Assembly (NCBI RefSeq): GCF_002994635.1
Contig: NZ_PVNL01000121.1
Span: forward strand, 1-64,000
Origin: Enhygromyxa salina
Lineage (GTDB): Bacteria > Myxococcota_A > Polyangia > Nannocystales > Nannocystaceae
Length of the DNA stretch: 64,000 nt
Reading direction: 5' to 3'
The notes under the pieces were generated by a model, which saw only the letters and a program-made list of their open reading frames with translations, was not told the DNA's origin and ran no database searches. A program made the position numbers and the translations under genes. This document shows positions 30,431-39,600 of this stretch, piece after piece. Every line of letters starts with the position of its first letter. Position 1 is the stretch's first letter.

Positions 30431-32818
30431 TTGAACTCTTTTGATCATGCCTTGCTGCTCGGCGCGGTCGCGTGCGCGGCCACGCTGGTTCGGCTGTTGC
30501 GCCGCCGCGATGGGATCGGGCGGGGCTACTCGTTGGTGGTCGGCGCGCTGCTGATCTTCGATCTGCTCGCCATGGGCTCGCTCGGCGAGTCGAGTCGGGT
30601 GCTCGGTGTGGTCGCGCTGGCGCTGGTCACGGTCACGGTGGTGCTGCCGTGGGTGCTCGAGCACAGCTCGCGCTGGGCGTTCGCGCGTGGTCACCTGATC
30701 TGGGTGGGGCGGCTGTCGAGCCTGCGCGCCAGCCTGATGCCTGGATCCGGCCTGGCCCGGCAGCTGCCGATCCTCGAGGGCTTGGCGGTGCTCGATCGCG
30801 AGGGCGTCGACGCGGCGCTCACCCACTTTCGCAAGCTCGCCGAGCAGGCTGAGGATGGGCCCGAGGCCGCGGTCATCCACGAGCAGATCGTCTCGATGCT
30901 GTTTCACGGCCAGCGCTGGGACGAGGGCATCGCTCACTACGAGCGCCGGTTTCACGCTGGCTACGCGGCCCTGCGGCCCAGCCTGGCGCTGGGGTTGCTG
31001 CGCGCATACGGGGAAGCGGGGCGGCTCGAGACCGCCGCCGGGCTGCTGCGCGAGCTCGAGGACGGCCCGGTCGGCGCCGATCCCAGCACGGCCGAGCTGC
31101 TCGGCCAGGCCCGGCTGACCTTCCTCGCCTACGCGGGCGCGGTCGACCCGGTCGGGGAGATCGTCGCCCGAGCGCGGTTCGCCGATCTGGGCCTGACCGC
31201 CGCGACGGCGGAGCTGTTCAAGGGCATCGCGCAGGCTCGGGCAGGGGAGCCGCGCGAGGCGGTGGAGACCCTGACCAACGTGGAGGCCCTCGCCGGCCCG
31301 CGGGATCGAAGAGTGCGAGAGGCCGCGCGCTCGCTGCTCGAGCGCGCGCGGGCGGTCCTGCCAGAGCTGCCGGGCGAGCCCGCGGCGTCGGGCGCCGCGC
31401 TCGACTCGCGCGCCGTCGAGCTGGCCCCCGAGCTGAGCGGGTACGTCGATCTGGTCGCGGCGCGGCTGCGTCGGTGGCTGTCGCTGGCGCCGGCCGTGCA
31501 CCCGCACCAGCGGCCGCTCGTGACCTACACCGTGATGTTCGCGCTGTGCCTCGTGTACGGCGTGCACGTGCTGCGAGGCGGCGGCGGGATCGGCCTGCTC
31601 GAGCTTGGGGCGCTGTCCGAGGATCTGAGCCGCGGGACGGGCATGGGGACCGGCCTCGGGGCCGGGCGGGGCACGGGAAGTGCGTGGGCCCGGGTGTTCA
31701 CGAGCGCGTGGATCCACGTCGATCTGGTCGCGCTGCTGCTCGACCTCTACGCGCTGTGGTTGGCCGGCCAGATCGTCGAGCGGATGCTCGGCTCGGCGCG
31801 CATGGCCATGGTCACGCTCGTCGCGGCGGTCGCTGGGATCGCCGCCTCGGTGGTCGCGCTGCCGTTGCTGTGGTCGCGGGGTCTCGAGGGTGTGGCGATC
31901 GTCGCGCCGACCGGCGGCAACCTGATGGCGCTGGGCGCGATCACGGCGGCGCTGTGGCTGCTGTTGCCAAGCCGCACGCCGGCGCTGGCGTCTCGCTCGC
32001 GGCGGAACTTGATCGTGACCCTGGCGCTGTTGTTGGTCGCGAACGTGGTGACGAACTTGCCAGGCCTGCCGGGGCTGTCGGGCGCGGGGATCGGGTTCGC
32101 CCCGATCGCCCTGGTCGTGACGATCGGGTTCGCCAGCGCGATCACGCTGGCGATGCCGCTCGAGCCGCCGCGATGGCTGGCGATCGTCCAGGAGCTGAAC
32201 GTGGGCGCGGCGCTGCTGGCCACGGGCGTGGCTGCGGTGATCGTGATCCAGGCCGACCCCGAGACCTACCTCGTCGATCATCGCGCGCAGCGCTGCGAGC
32301 TCGACGGGGTCGTCGTCCACACGCCGTCGAGCCTGATGCCGCTGACGGAGCCGCCCGATCTGCCGTACGAGCTCCCGCTGGTGGAGGGGCTGGTCGACGC
32401 GCTCGAGCTTCGAGATGGCTCGCTCGTGCAGCTCGCGGTCCACCGCCAGACGGCGATCAGCGGCGATGACGGGGACCGAGCGCCGGCGTTGTTCGGGCTG
32501 GTCGACGGGCTGGCGGGTGAGGTCTCGGCCACCGCGCTCGGTCCGTTGCCGGAGCCCTTCGTCGAGCTGGTCGCGGCCGATCCAGCGGGTCGCTGGGGCG
32601 GCTCGGATCTCTGGCGCAACGGTGAGCGCGTCGGTCGGGTGATCGAAAAGCGGATCGAGGGCCCCGCAGGCGAGCGCGTCACGCTGATGTTGATCGCGTC
32701 CCCGGCGACCGCCATCGAGCACGCGCCACGGGTCTACGCCGCGATCATGCGCGAGGCCGAGCTGGCCGTGAGCGCGGGCGAGGATCCGTCGCCGCGGGTC
32801 CAGTGCGTGGTCGAGTAG
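30431..32818 (+). CDS. TPR-containing membrane protein with catalytically dead rhomboid domain
   Basis: 795 residues. An N-terminal membrane hairpin (residues about 5-80), a helical TPR-like region (about 110-330; ILEGLAVLDREGVDAALTHF), then a rhomboid-type six-helix core (about 360-600) and a C-terminal soluble domain. The core keeps the fold signature of a rhomboid: FTSAWIHVDLVALLLDLYAL, LAGQIVERMLGS, then an APTGGNLMALGA helix. The catalytic Ser of GxSG is missing (TGG) and the H/N of the HLLxN helix are changed (ALLLD), so no proteolysis is expected. The only early start is TTG 30431, directly after a repeat fragment, without a clear ribosome site. Confidence 0.75.
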   Translation: MNSFDHALLLGAVACAATLVRLLRRRDGIGRGYSLVVGALLIFDLLAMGSLGESSRVLGVVALALVTVTVVLPWVLEHSSRWAFARGHLIWVGRLSSLRASLMPGSGLARQLPILEGLAVLDREGVDAALTHFRKLAEQAEDGPEAAVIHEQIVSMLFHGQRWDEGIAHYERRFHAGYAALRPSLALGLLRAYGEAGRLETAAGLLRELEDGPVGADPSTAELLGQARLTFLAYAGAVDPVGEIVARARFADLGLTAATAELFKGIAQARAGEPREAVETLTNVEALAGPRDRRVREAARSLLERARAVLPELPGEPAASGAALDSRAVELAPELSGYVDLVAARLRRWLSLAPAVHPHQRPLVTYTVMFALCLVYGVHVLRGGGGIGLLELGALSEDLSRGTGMGTGLGAGRGTGSAWARVFTSAWIHVDLVALLLDLYALWLAGQIVERMLGSARMAMVTLVAAVAGIAASVVALPLLWSRGLEGVAIVAPTGGNLMALGAITAALWLLLPSRTPALASRSRRNLIVTLALLLVANVVTNLPGLPGLSGAGIGFAPIALVVTIGFASAITLAMPLEPPRWLAIVQELNVGAALLATGVAAVIVIQADPETYLVDHRAQRCELDGVVVHTPSSLMPLTEPPDLPYELPLVEGLVDALELRDGSLVQLAVHRQTAISGDDGDRAPALFGLVDGLAGEVSATALGPLPEPFVELVAADPAGRWGGSDLWRNGERVGRVIEKRIEGPAGERVTLMLIASPATAIEHAPRVYAAIMREAELAVSAGEDPSPRVQCVVE

Positions 32819-32867
32819 CCCTCGGGTTGCCGAGCTCGAGTGTGTGGTCGCGCCGACCGGGGCTACG

Positions 32868-32901
32868 AAAAAAGGCCGCCGGGTCCAGGGGACCGGCGGC
32901 C
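32868..32901 (-). terminator. Intrinsic terminator of the TPR protein gene
   Basis: On the minus strand a 12-bp GC stem (arms 32901-32890 and 32886-32874, one bulged base, loop of 3) is followed directly by six T (A-run at 32868-32873 on the + strand). Textbook rho-independent terminator located 60 nt beyond the TPR gene stop. Confidence 0.85.
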
Positions 32902-32906
32902 ATGAT

Positions 32907-32936
32907 CAGGTGAGCTCAGGTGAGCTCAGGTGAGCT
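32907..32936. repeat. 10-bp tandem repeat, three perfect copies
   Basis: caggtgagct three times without mismatch, followed by a fourth partial copy (cagc). Lies between the TPR gene stop and its terminator, in the 3' untranslated part of that transcript. Confidence 0.9.
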
Positions 32937-32960
32937 CAGCTCTCGCTGAGCAGGCTGCGA

Positions 32961-35057
32961 TCAGGCCTCTTTGGGGAGGCTGTCGAGCACCGCTTTGAAC
33001 TGCGGGTGGTTCGGGATCATCTGCAGCGCCGCCGTGCAGATCTGCCGGGCCTCCGCGAACATGTTCGCGTCGCGCATGCAGGTGGCGAGGTTGATGACCG
33101 GATCGACGTCGCGGGGGTTGAGCGCGACGACGGCGCGCAGGTGCTCCACGGCCTCGCGCGGGCGGCCCTGCTTGCGCATGATCGCGGCGATCAGCTGGCG
33201 GATCTGCGCGTCGTTGGGCCGCAGCCGGACGGCGTTCATGAGGTGGCTGAGCGCGGCGGCGTCGCCCTCGGTCTGGCGCACGGCCAGCGCGAGCATCAGG
33301 TGCGGCTGCCAGTAGCGCGGGTCCTTGGCGATGACCTCGCGCAGGAACACGGCGGCCTCGCTCTGCTGCTTGGCGCCCGCGCTGTTGACCCCGTCGATCG
33401 CGGCTTCGTAGCGATCCTCGAAGTCGTCGATCTCGAGCGCGAGCACGGCCCGGCGCCCGAACGCGTCGTCGTCGAGCGACCGGCGCGGCAGCTCGAGCAG
33501 CTTGTCGAGCCACACGCGGGCCTGCTCGGGCTCGTCGCTCTCGAGCAGCAAGGTCGCGAGCGAGGTCAGCACCGCCGGGTTGTCGGCGTGGTTCTCGCCA
33601 GCTTGGCGCAGCAGCTTCTCGGCGTCCTCGTGGCCCTCGTCGGTCGAGAGGTCCAAGAGCATGTCGAGGGTCGACTTGGCGACGTGGCGCAGGCCGATCG
33701 CGGTCTTCAGCAGTCCGATCGCTTCTTCGCGATCTTCGGCCTGCTCGGGGGTGTCGTCGTCCGAGCGATCCCACAGGACGTTGGAGAGATCGCCGTAGGC
33801 GCTGGCGATCTGGCCCTCGTCGACGGCCCGGCGCAAGAACGGCTCGGCGGAGTCGAAGTCGTCGATCTCGATCAGCAGGCTGCCGAGCAGCGCGAGGATC
33901 GGCGGGGCCTCGTTACCCTGCTCGACGGCGTGCTGGGCGACCTTGAGCGCGTTCTCGGCGTCGCCGGCCCGGCGCAGGGTCTGGATGAAGTCCACGGCGA
34001 TCTGCACGCTGGTTGGCAGCAGGTTGAACGCCTGGTTGAAGCCGTTGACGGCGGTCGGCAGGTCGCCGAGCCGCCGCGCGACCACGGCCAGGTGGTGCCA
34101 CGCCTCGGGGTCTTCCTTGCGGCGCTGGGCCGCGATCGACAGGGCTTGCAGGCACAGCGGCTGGGCCGTGCGGTCGCCGCTCTGCAGCGCGAGCAGGATG
34201 TCGGTCATCGCGTGGAGTGCCTCCATCGCGCCGTCCATCTTGGGATCGCGGTTGATCGCGTCCATCAGCGGGTTGAGCAGCTGATCCGCGGTGGCCGGGA
34301 CCGTGCGGCCCTGCAGCGCCGACAGGTTGCCCAGGCCAACGAGGAAGCTGAGCATCGCCTGCTTGTCGGTGGTCCCGAACGCCTGCTCCCAGCCCTCGTG
34401 GGCGACGGTCTGGCCGCTGTGCTTGGCCATCTCGACCAGCGCCTCGTACAGCTTCTCGCCGATCGCGTCGGCGGTGGTCTCGGTCGACCAGGTGGCGACG
34501 GTCTCGAGCCGACCGGCGATCTTCTCGCCCTCGCCCTCGGCGTCCTCGCCCTCGGCGTCCTCGGCCTTGGCCGGCTCGGCCTGCTCGGCCTGCTCGGCCT
34601 GCTCGGGGTCGTCGAGGTGGATGTCGGCCAGGCGCATGTCGAGGACCAGCTTGTCCTCGGCCACGCTGAAGTTGGCTGCGATCAGCCGGCGGGCGTTTGC
34701 GAACCGAACCGCGCCCTGCAGCGCGCGCTGATCACTCCACGCGTCGCGGTAGATCAGCAGGGCCGGGACCTTGCGACCCTGCTGCTCGGCGAGCGCCGTG
34801 AACACGGGGGCGGCGGCCTTGAGCCCGGTGCGGGCCAGCTCTTGGGCCAGCCAGCGCTGCACGCCCATCGACAGCGGCGCGCCCTTGCCCTCGTTGGTGC
34901 ACGAGAGCGGCAGGACCACGAGCTCGATCTCCCCGGCGGCCTTCTGCATGGCGGCCATCTGGGCGGCCTGGGCCGACTCGACGGCGTCGCTGCTCTGGTC
35001 TTCGATCGCCGCGTCGTCGTCGGTGTCGATGGTGCTGTTGTCGTCCTCGGCGGCCAT
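32961..35057 (-). CDS. Large TPR-repeat protein
   Basis: 698 residues from ATG 35057. An acidic N-terminal tail, then a mixed alpha/beta domain (about residues 50-185) containing PLSCTNEGKGAPLSMGVQRW and ALLIYRDAWSD that resembles the N-terminal domain of other myxobacterial TPR proteins; an EQAEQAEQAE / GEDAEGEGE acid linker; then at least ten TPR-type helix pairs to the C-terminus (AWHHLAVVARRLGDLPTAVN, YWQPHLMLALAV, VINLATCMRDANMFAEARQI). No signal peptide or enzyme motif; likely a cytoplasmic scaffold. ATGs at 35087 and 35117 are alternatives. A good intrinsic terminator follows. Confidence 0.8.
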   Translation of the reverse strand: MAAEDDNSTIDTDDDAAIEDQSSDAVESAQAAQMAAMQKAAGEIELVVLPLSCTNEGKGAPLSMGVQRWLAQELARTGLKAAAPVFTALAEQQGRKVPALLIYRDAWSDQRALQGAVRFANARRLIAANFSVAEDKLVLDMRLADIHLDDPEQAEQAEQAEPAKAEDAEGEDAEGEGEKIAGRLETVATWSTETTADAIGEKLYEALVEMAKHSGQTVAHEGWEQAFGTTDKQAMLSFLVGLGNLSALQGRTVPATADQLLNPLMDAINRDPKMDGAMEALHAMTDILLALQSGDRTAQPLCLQALSIAAQRRKEDPEAWHHLAVVARRLGDLPTAVNGFNQAFNLLPTSVQIAVDFIQTLRRAGDAENALKVAQHAVEQGNEAPPILALLGSLLIEIDDFDSAEPFLRRAVDEGQIASAYGDLSNVLWDRSDDDTPEQAEDREEAIGLLKTAIGLRHVAKSTLDMLLDLSTDEGHEDAEKLLRQAGENHADNPAVLTSLATLLLESDEPEQARVWLDKLLELPRRSLDDDAFGRRAVLALEIDDFEDRYEAAIDGVNSAGAKQQSEAAVFLREVIAKDPRYWQPHLMLALAVRQTEGDAAALSHLMNAVRLRPNDAQIRQLIAAIMRKQGRPREAVEHLRAVVALNPRDVDPVINLATCMRDANMFAEARQICTAALQMIPNHPQFKAVLDSLPKEA

Positions 35058-35147
35058 GGGCGCACGAGCCTGCACGAACGGATGCATCCACGCAAGCCTG
35101 GCCCGCGCTCGTTTCATCCCGAATTGGCCGGTGATATCGTGGCTCGT

Positions 35148-36662
35148 GTGAGGCCCCCAATCACGCGGGAGATCGACGGGCGACATCGTCGCGCGCGTTC
35201 TCACGCGGTCCGCGGCACCGCGCTCGGCCTGGGGTTGCTCGGCGCAGCCGCCATGGGTTGCGGTGCCGAGCCCGTCACGGCGCGGGCCGTGTGGGTCGAC
35301 GGCCTCGGCGCGGACGGTGTGCGATCGATCCATGTCTACGATCGCGGGCATCGCTACGACTTCGACGTGCTGGGTGAGACCGATCCGCACGAGCGGGTCC
35401 GACTCGGGCCGAGCGGGCGCGGCGTGCTGGTTCGCGCCGACGTCCGCGCGGGCGCGTGGTTCGACCTCGACGACGGCCGCCGCTTGCCCTTGGTGTTGCC
35501 GCCGACGACCCCTGGCGGCGACGGCCCGGTCAACTTCACGGCTCGCGGTGACGCGCTGTGGTGGCGCGAGCAAGCGGACGGCTCACTGAACCTGGTCCCG
35601 CTCGCGCCCGGCGTCCCGCTGCAGCGCCGCGATGACGGCAGCGTGATCCCAGTCGTCGAGCCTGCCGGGGCGGTGTGGGTGGTCGGCAGCCTCGACGCGC
35701 CCCGGTTGTTGGTCAAGCACCCCGACGGCAGCGCGAGCTACTTTCGGCATGGCGACGCCGACGATCCCAGCGCTGCGCTGGTCCGCGAGGCGACCACCGA
35801 CGCGCTGTGGCTGCCCGACGAGGCGCTGGAGGCTCGCCAGTGCGCGCAGGCCACGGGCTGCTTCACGCTGGTCGGGGTCGAGCCGGCGGGCGAGCTGGCG
35901 ATCATCTACGCGGGCGGAGGCGGGTGGTCGATCTTCGATCGTCGCGCGCCCCATCAGGCTGGGCAGCTCGAGCTCCCTGACCAGCTGGCGGCGGCGGCGG
36001 CCGGCGGCGGCGGGCTGGGCCTCCTGCACGTGATCGATCGTTCGGTCAGCGTGTGGCTCGGCGCCGGGCAGCTGGTTCGCTGGGATCGCGCGGCGGGGAT
36101 CGTCGAGGCGACCCCCGTGTTCGCCAAGCCGCCGCTGGTCTGGGCGCCCGTCGATCGCGGGCGGGCGCTGGTGCTGCTGTCCCTGTCGGGGTCCATGTAT
36201 CGCGTCGACGCCGAGCGCACGACCGTCCTCAACCTCCAGACCACCGACTGCTCGGAGGAAGGGGCCAGCGCGCCGGTCATCTCCCCGCGCGGCGACTGGG
36301 CCAGCTGGAGCTGTCACGACTCGACCACCGAGCTCACGGCGACCAGCGGGGTGGTCGTGCGGGCCTCCGTCAACGGGCTCGAGCGCTACGTGGGCGTGCC
36401 CCTGTTGCCGCTGGCGATCGATGATGAGGGTGATCTGCTGGGGTACAGCGTCGCGTCGCTGATCATGGACGAGGTCGACGGCGTCGCGTCGTTTGGGCGG
36501 CCCCGCAGCCTGTTCGTCCTGACCGGCGAAGGGGTGCTCACCCGGATCGACGAGCTCGAGCCTGCGCCCGCGCCAATCGTCAGCGGCGCGGGCGATATCG
36601 CCACCTACATTCAAGGCGCGGCGCTCGACGCTTCGCTGCGGACCCACGGTTCAGTACGCTGA
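35148..36662 (+). CDS. Putative lipoprotein, beta-propeller-like
   Basis: 504 residues from GTG 35148. A short signal (TALGLGLLGAAAMGCGAEP) with lipobox AAMGC at about residue 38 precedes repeats with alternating strands and W/Y/D-rich turns (HVYDRGHRYDFDVLG, GDALWWREQADGSLNL, AIIYAGGGGWSIFDRR), suggesting a beta-propeller of unknown class. The frame continues open for more than 2 kb upstream, antisense to the TPR gene, but that part is shadow. Divergent from the TPR gene, and 20 nt upstream of the first giant signalling gene. Confidence 0.65.
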   Translation: MRPPITREIDGRHRRARSHAVRGTALGLGLLGAAAMGCGAEPVTARAVWVDGLGADGVRSIHVYDRGHRYDFDVLGETDPHERVRLGPSGRGVLVRADVRAGAWFDLDDGRRLPLVLPPTTPGGDGPVNFTARGDALWWREQADGSLNLVPLAPGVPLQRRDDGSVIPVVEPAGAVWVVGSLDAPRLLVKHPDGSASYFRHGDADDPSAALVREATTDALWLPDEALEARQCAQATGCFTLVGVEPAGELAIIYAGGGGWSIFDRRAPHQAGQLELPDQLAAAAAGGGGLGLLHVIDRSVSVWLGAGQLVRWDRAAGIVEATPVFAKPPLVWAPVDRGRALVLLSLSGSMYRVDAERTTVLNLQTTDCSEEGASAPVISPRGDWASWSCHDSTTELTATSGVVVRASVNGLERYVGVPLLPLAIDDEGDLLGYSVASLIMDEVDGVASFGRPRSLFVLTGEGVLTRIDELEPAPAPIVSGAGDIATYIQGAALDASLRTHGSVR

Positions 36663-36682
36663 GGTGCCTGCAACCGGCCAGC

Positions 36683-39600
36683 ATGTCACACCGAGATCCA
36701 GCGACGCCGAGCGCCACCCCGCGGCCGGAGCTCGCGCACCAGCGCGTGGCCGGGTACTCGAGCGTGGGCGTGCTGCAGTCGTCCGCGGGGGTGCAGGTGC
36801 ACGAACTCGAGCGCGCGGGGCCGGCCCCGTCGCGGGTGCTCGCCAACGTCTACCACGTGCACGACCAGCTGTTCGCGGCCCGCGTCTCGCACGAGCTGCA
36901 GCTGCTCGGCGCGGTCGAGGTCGAGGGGTTCGTGCCGCCGCTGGCGGTCGAGCGGGTGGGGGATCTGCTGGTGGTCCTGCGCGCACCCCCGCCTGGGGTG
37001 AGCCTCGCGAGTCTGTGCGCGAGCGGGGGGCTGAGCACCGCGCTGTTCTGCACGATCGCGCGGGGGCTCACGCGGATCCTCGCTGGGCTGCACGCGACGG
37101 GCGTGCTCCACCGCGACATCAAGCCGAGCAGCGTGTGGTTCGATCACAGCACGGGCCGGGTGTATCTGACCGACGCGGGCGTGGCCGCGCTGCTCGAGCG
37201 CGAGCGCAGCGATCTCGCCGATCCTGATCTCATCCAAGCCAGGTACGGGTGCGTCGCGCCCGAGCAGCTCAGCCAGGTCGTGCGGGTCGTCGACGCGCGC
37301 AGCGATCTCTACTCCGTCGGCGCGATCTTCTATCAGCTGCTCACGGGCGCGCTGCCGTTCCCGGCGGTGACGGTCGCGGCCCTGATCGACGCGCAGCTAG
37401 GGAGCGCCCCACGGCCCCTCTACGGCAGGGTCGTCGGGCTGCCACGCGTGCTCGCCGAGCTCGTCGCCAGGCTGCTCGAGAAGACCCCAGCGCGGCGCTA
37501 TCAGACCGCCAGCGGGCTGCTCGCGGATCTGCAGCGCGTCGTCGACGCGCGCGAGCACGGCGACGGCGATCCATGGTTCGAGGTCGGGGCAAGCGAGCGC
37601 GCGACGGGGTTGATGCCCGCGACCAAGCTCCACGGGCGCGAGTTCAACGCCCGGACCATGGCGATCGAGCTCGGTCGCGCGCGGGAGCGTCGAGATCGCC
37701 GCCTCATGGTCGTTCATGGCGAGGGCGGGATCGGCAAGTCGGCCCTGCTCGAGGCGTTCGAGTCGGTCGTCGCGGGCGCGGCCGGGACCTTCGCGTTTGG
37801 CCGCTATCACGCGCCTGATCCAAGCGATGGACTGGGCGGGCTGAGTGGGCTCAGTGGCCTGATCGAAGCGCTGACCGGGGTGTCCAAGCGGCTCTCGCTC
37901 GCCCCCGAGCACGAGCGCGCGAGCTGGCGCGAGCACCTCGTCGCGCAGGTCGGCCCGCTGCTGCCGCTCGTGACCGCGCTGGTGCCTGGGTTCGAGTCGA
38001 TCGTGGGGCGACCGCCGACGGGGCCGCTCGCGGACGGCTCGGCCCGCGACGCCGGACGAGCTGGACACGCGCTGGAGCTGGCGCTGAGCCGCCTGTTCGT
38101 GGCGCTCGAGCGGATCGGCACGCCGGTCTTGGTGCTCGATGACCTGCAGTGGGCCGACGCGCGCAGCATCGAGCTGCTGCGCGCGCTGCTGCTCGACCAC
38201 GTTCAGTCCCCGCTGTTGATCGTGGTGGCGTGCACGAGCGCCGCGCTCGAGCCCGCTGCACCGCTGGGCCAGCTGCTGACGGAGCTGGCTCAGCTCGGTC
38301 GCGAGCCGGGCGTGGTGGCGCTCGAGCGACTGGGGCGCGAGGCGTTCCAACAGCTGCTCGGCGAGCTGCTCGGGGGCGAGTTCGCCGACCTCGTCAACCG
38401 TGACAGCTTCCTCTCCCTCGTCGCCGAGCAGACCGCCAACCACCCCGCGGCCGTCAAGAGTTACCTGGTCGAGCTGGCCGAGCGCGGGCTGTTGCACCGC
38501 ACGCCTGAAGGGTGGGCGTGGACGGACGACTCGCCCGCGCCTGGCTCCGCCGAGGTGCCGCGCTCGACGAACCATTTATTAGCGGGCGAGCCCGCGGGCG
38601 GGCCCGCGGGCGCGGGCGCCTGGGACGAGCGCGAGCGTGAGCTGCTGGCCCGCGCGGCTTGCCTGAGCCGAAGGTTTGACCCGGGCGCGCTCGCGGAGCT
38701 GTGCGAGCTCAGCCCCGCTGCGCTCGCCGCCGAGCTGCACGAGCTCGAGCGGCGACGGGTCTTGGTCTGTGCTGGCGGCGAGCTGCAGTTTTGCGATCCG
38801 CAGCTGCGGGCAGCGGCCCACGAGTGGCTGGCCCCGCGGCCGCGCGCGCGGGTCCACGCGACGATCGCCGAGGGCCTGCTCGCCCGCCACGGACTCGGCT
38901 CCCAGCTCGGCACCCACGCGTTCGCGCTGGTGCATCACCGGTTGTCGACGGTGCCTGAGCTGGAGGGCGCCGAGGCGTTCGCAGGTCTCGCCGAAGCGCG
39001 GCGGCTCGAGGTGCTCGAGGGCTGCGCGGTCGCGGGCGCGCACGCGGTGATGCTCGGGGCGCGCGACGTCGCGTCGGCGTACCTCGAGTTCGCCACCGCG
39101 CTCGCCGACGCCGTGCCTCGCAGCAAGGTTGCGCTGGGGGTCGAGCTGGCGCTGTCACGGGCGGTCGTGCTGGCGTGGAGTCAGCGCGACGCGGACGCGG
39201 ACGCGGCCTTCGAGCAGCTGCTCGCGCGACCGCTCCCGGCTGCGCTGGTGCGTGACGTCGTGATCGCGGCGATCCGTTCGCTGGTCGCGCGCGGGCGCAG
39301 CGACGACGCGCTCGAGCTCGGTCTGGCCGGGCTCGCGCGCTGTGGTGTCGAGCCGAGCGTCACGGACTTGGGCGCAGCCGCGTCGCGGGTCCGCGCGGCC
39401 TGGACCGCGCAGCCCGACTGGCTGGACGCGCTGCACCACGGGCCCGAGCTTCTGGTCGCCGAGCTCGACGCCGCGATGTCGATCCTCGCCGCGCTCGCGC
39501 GGGCGCTGCTGGGCAGGGACGCCCGCTCGTTCGCGTGCCTCGCCTGCGCCCACGTCGAGTTGCTGGTGATCCACGGGTTTCACCGCACGGCCCCGGCGGC

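Noticed and set aside
33006..35147. Very long open frame on the + strand across the TPR protein gene
   Set aside because: It is the antisense shadow of the TPR gene in a high-GC genome; only the part from 35148 has signal peptide and protein-like sequence.
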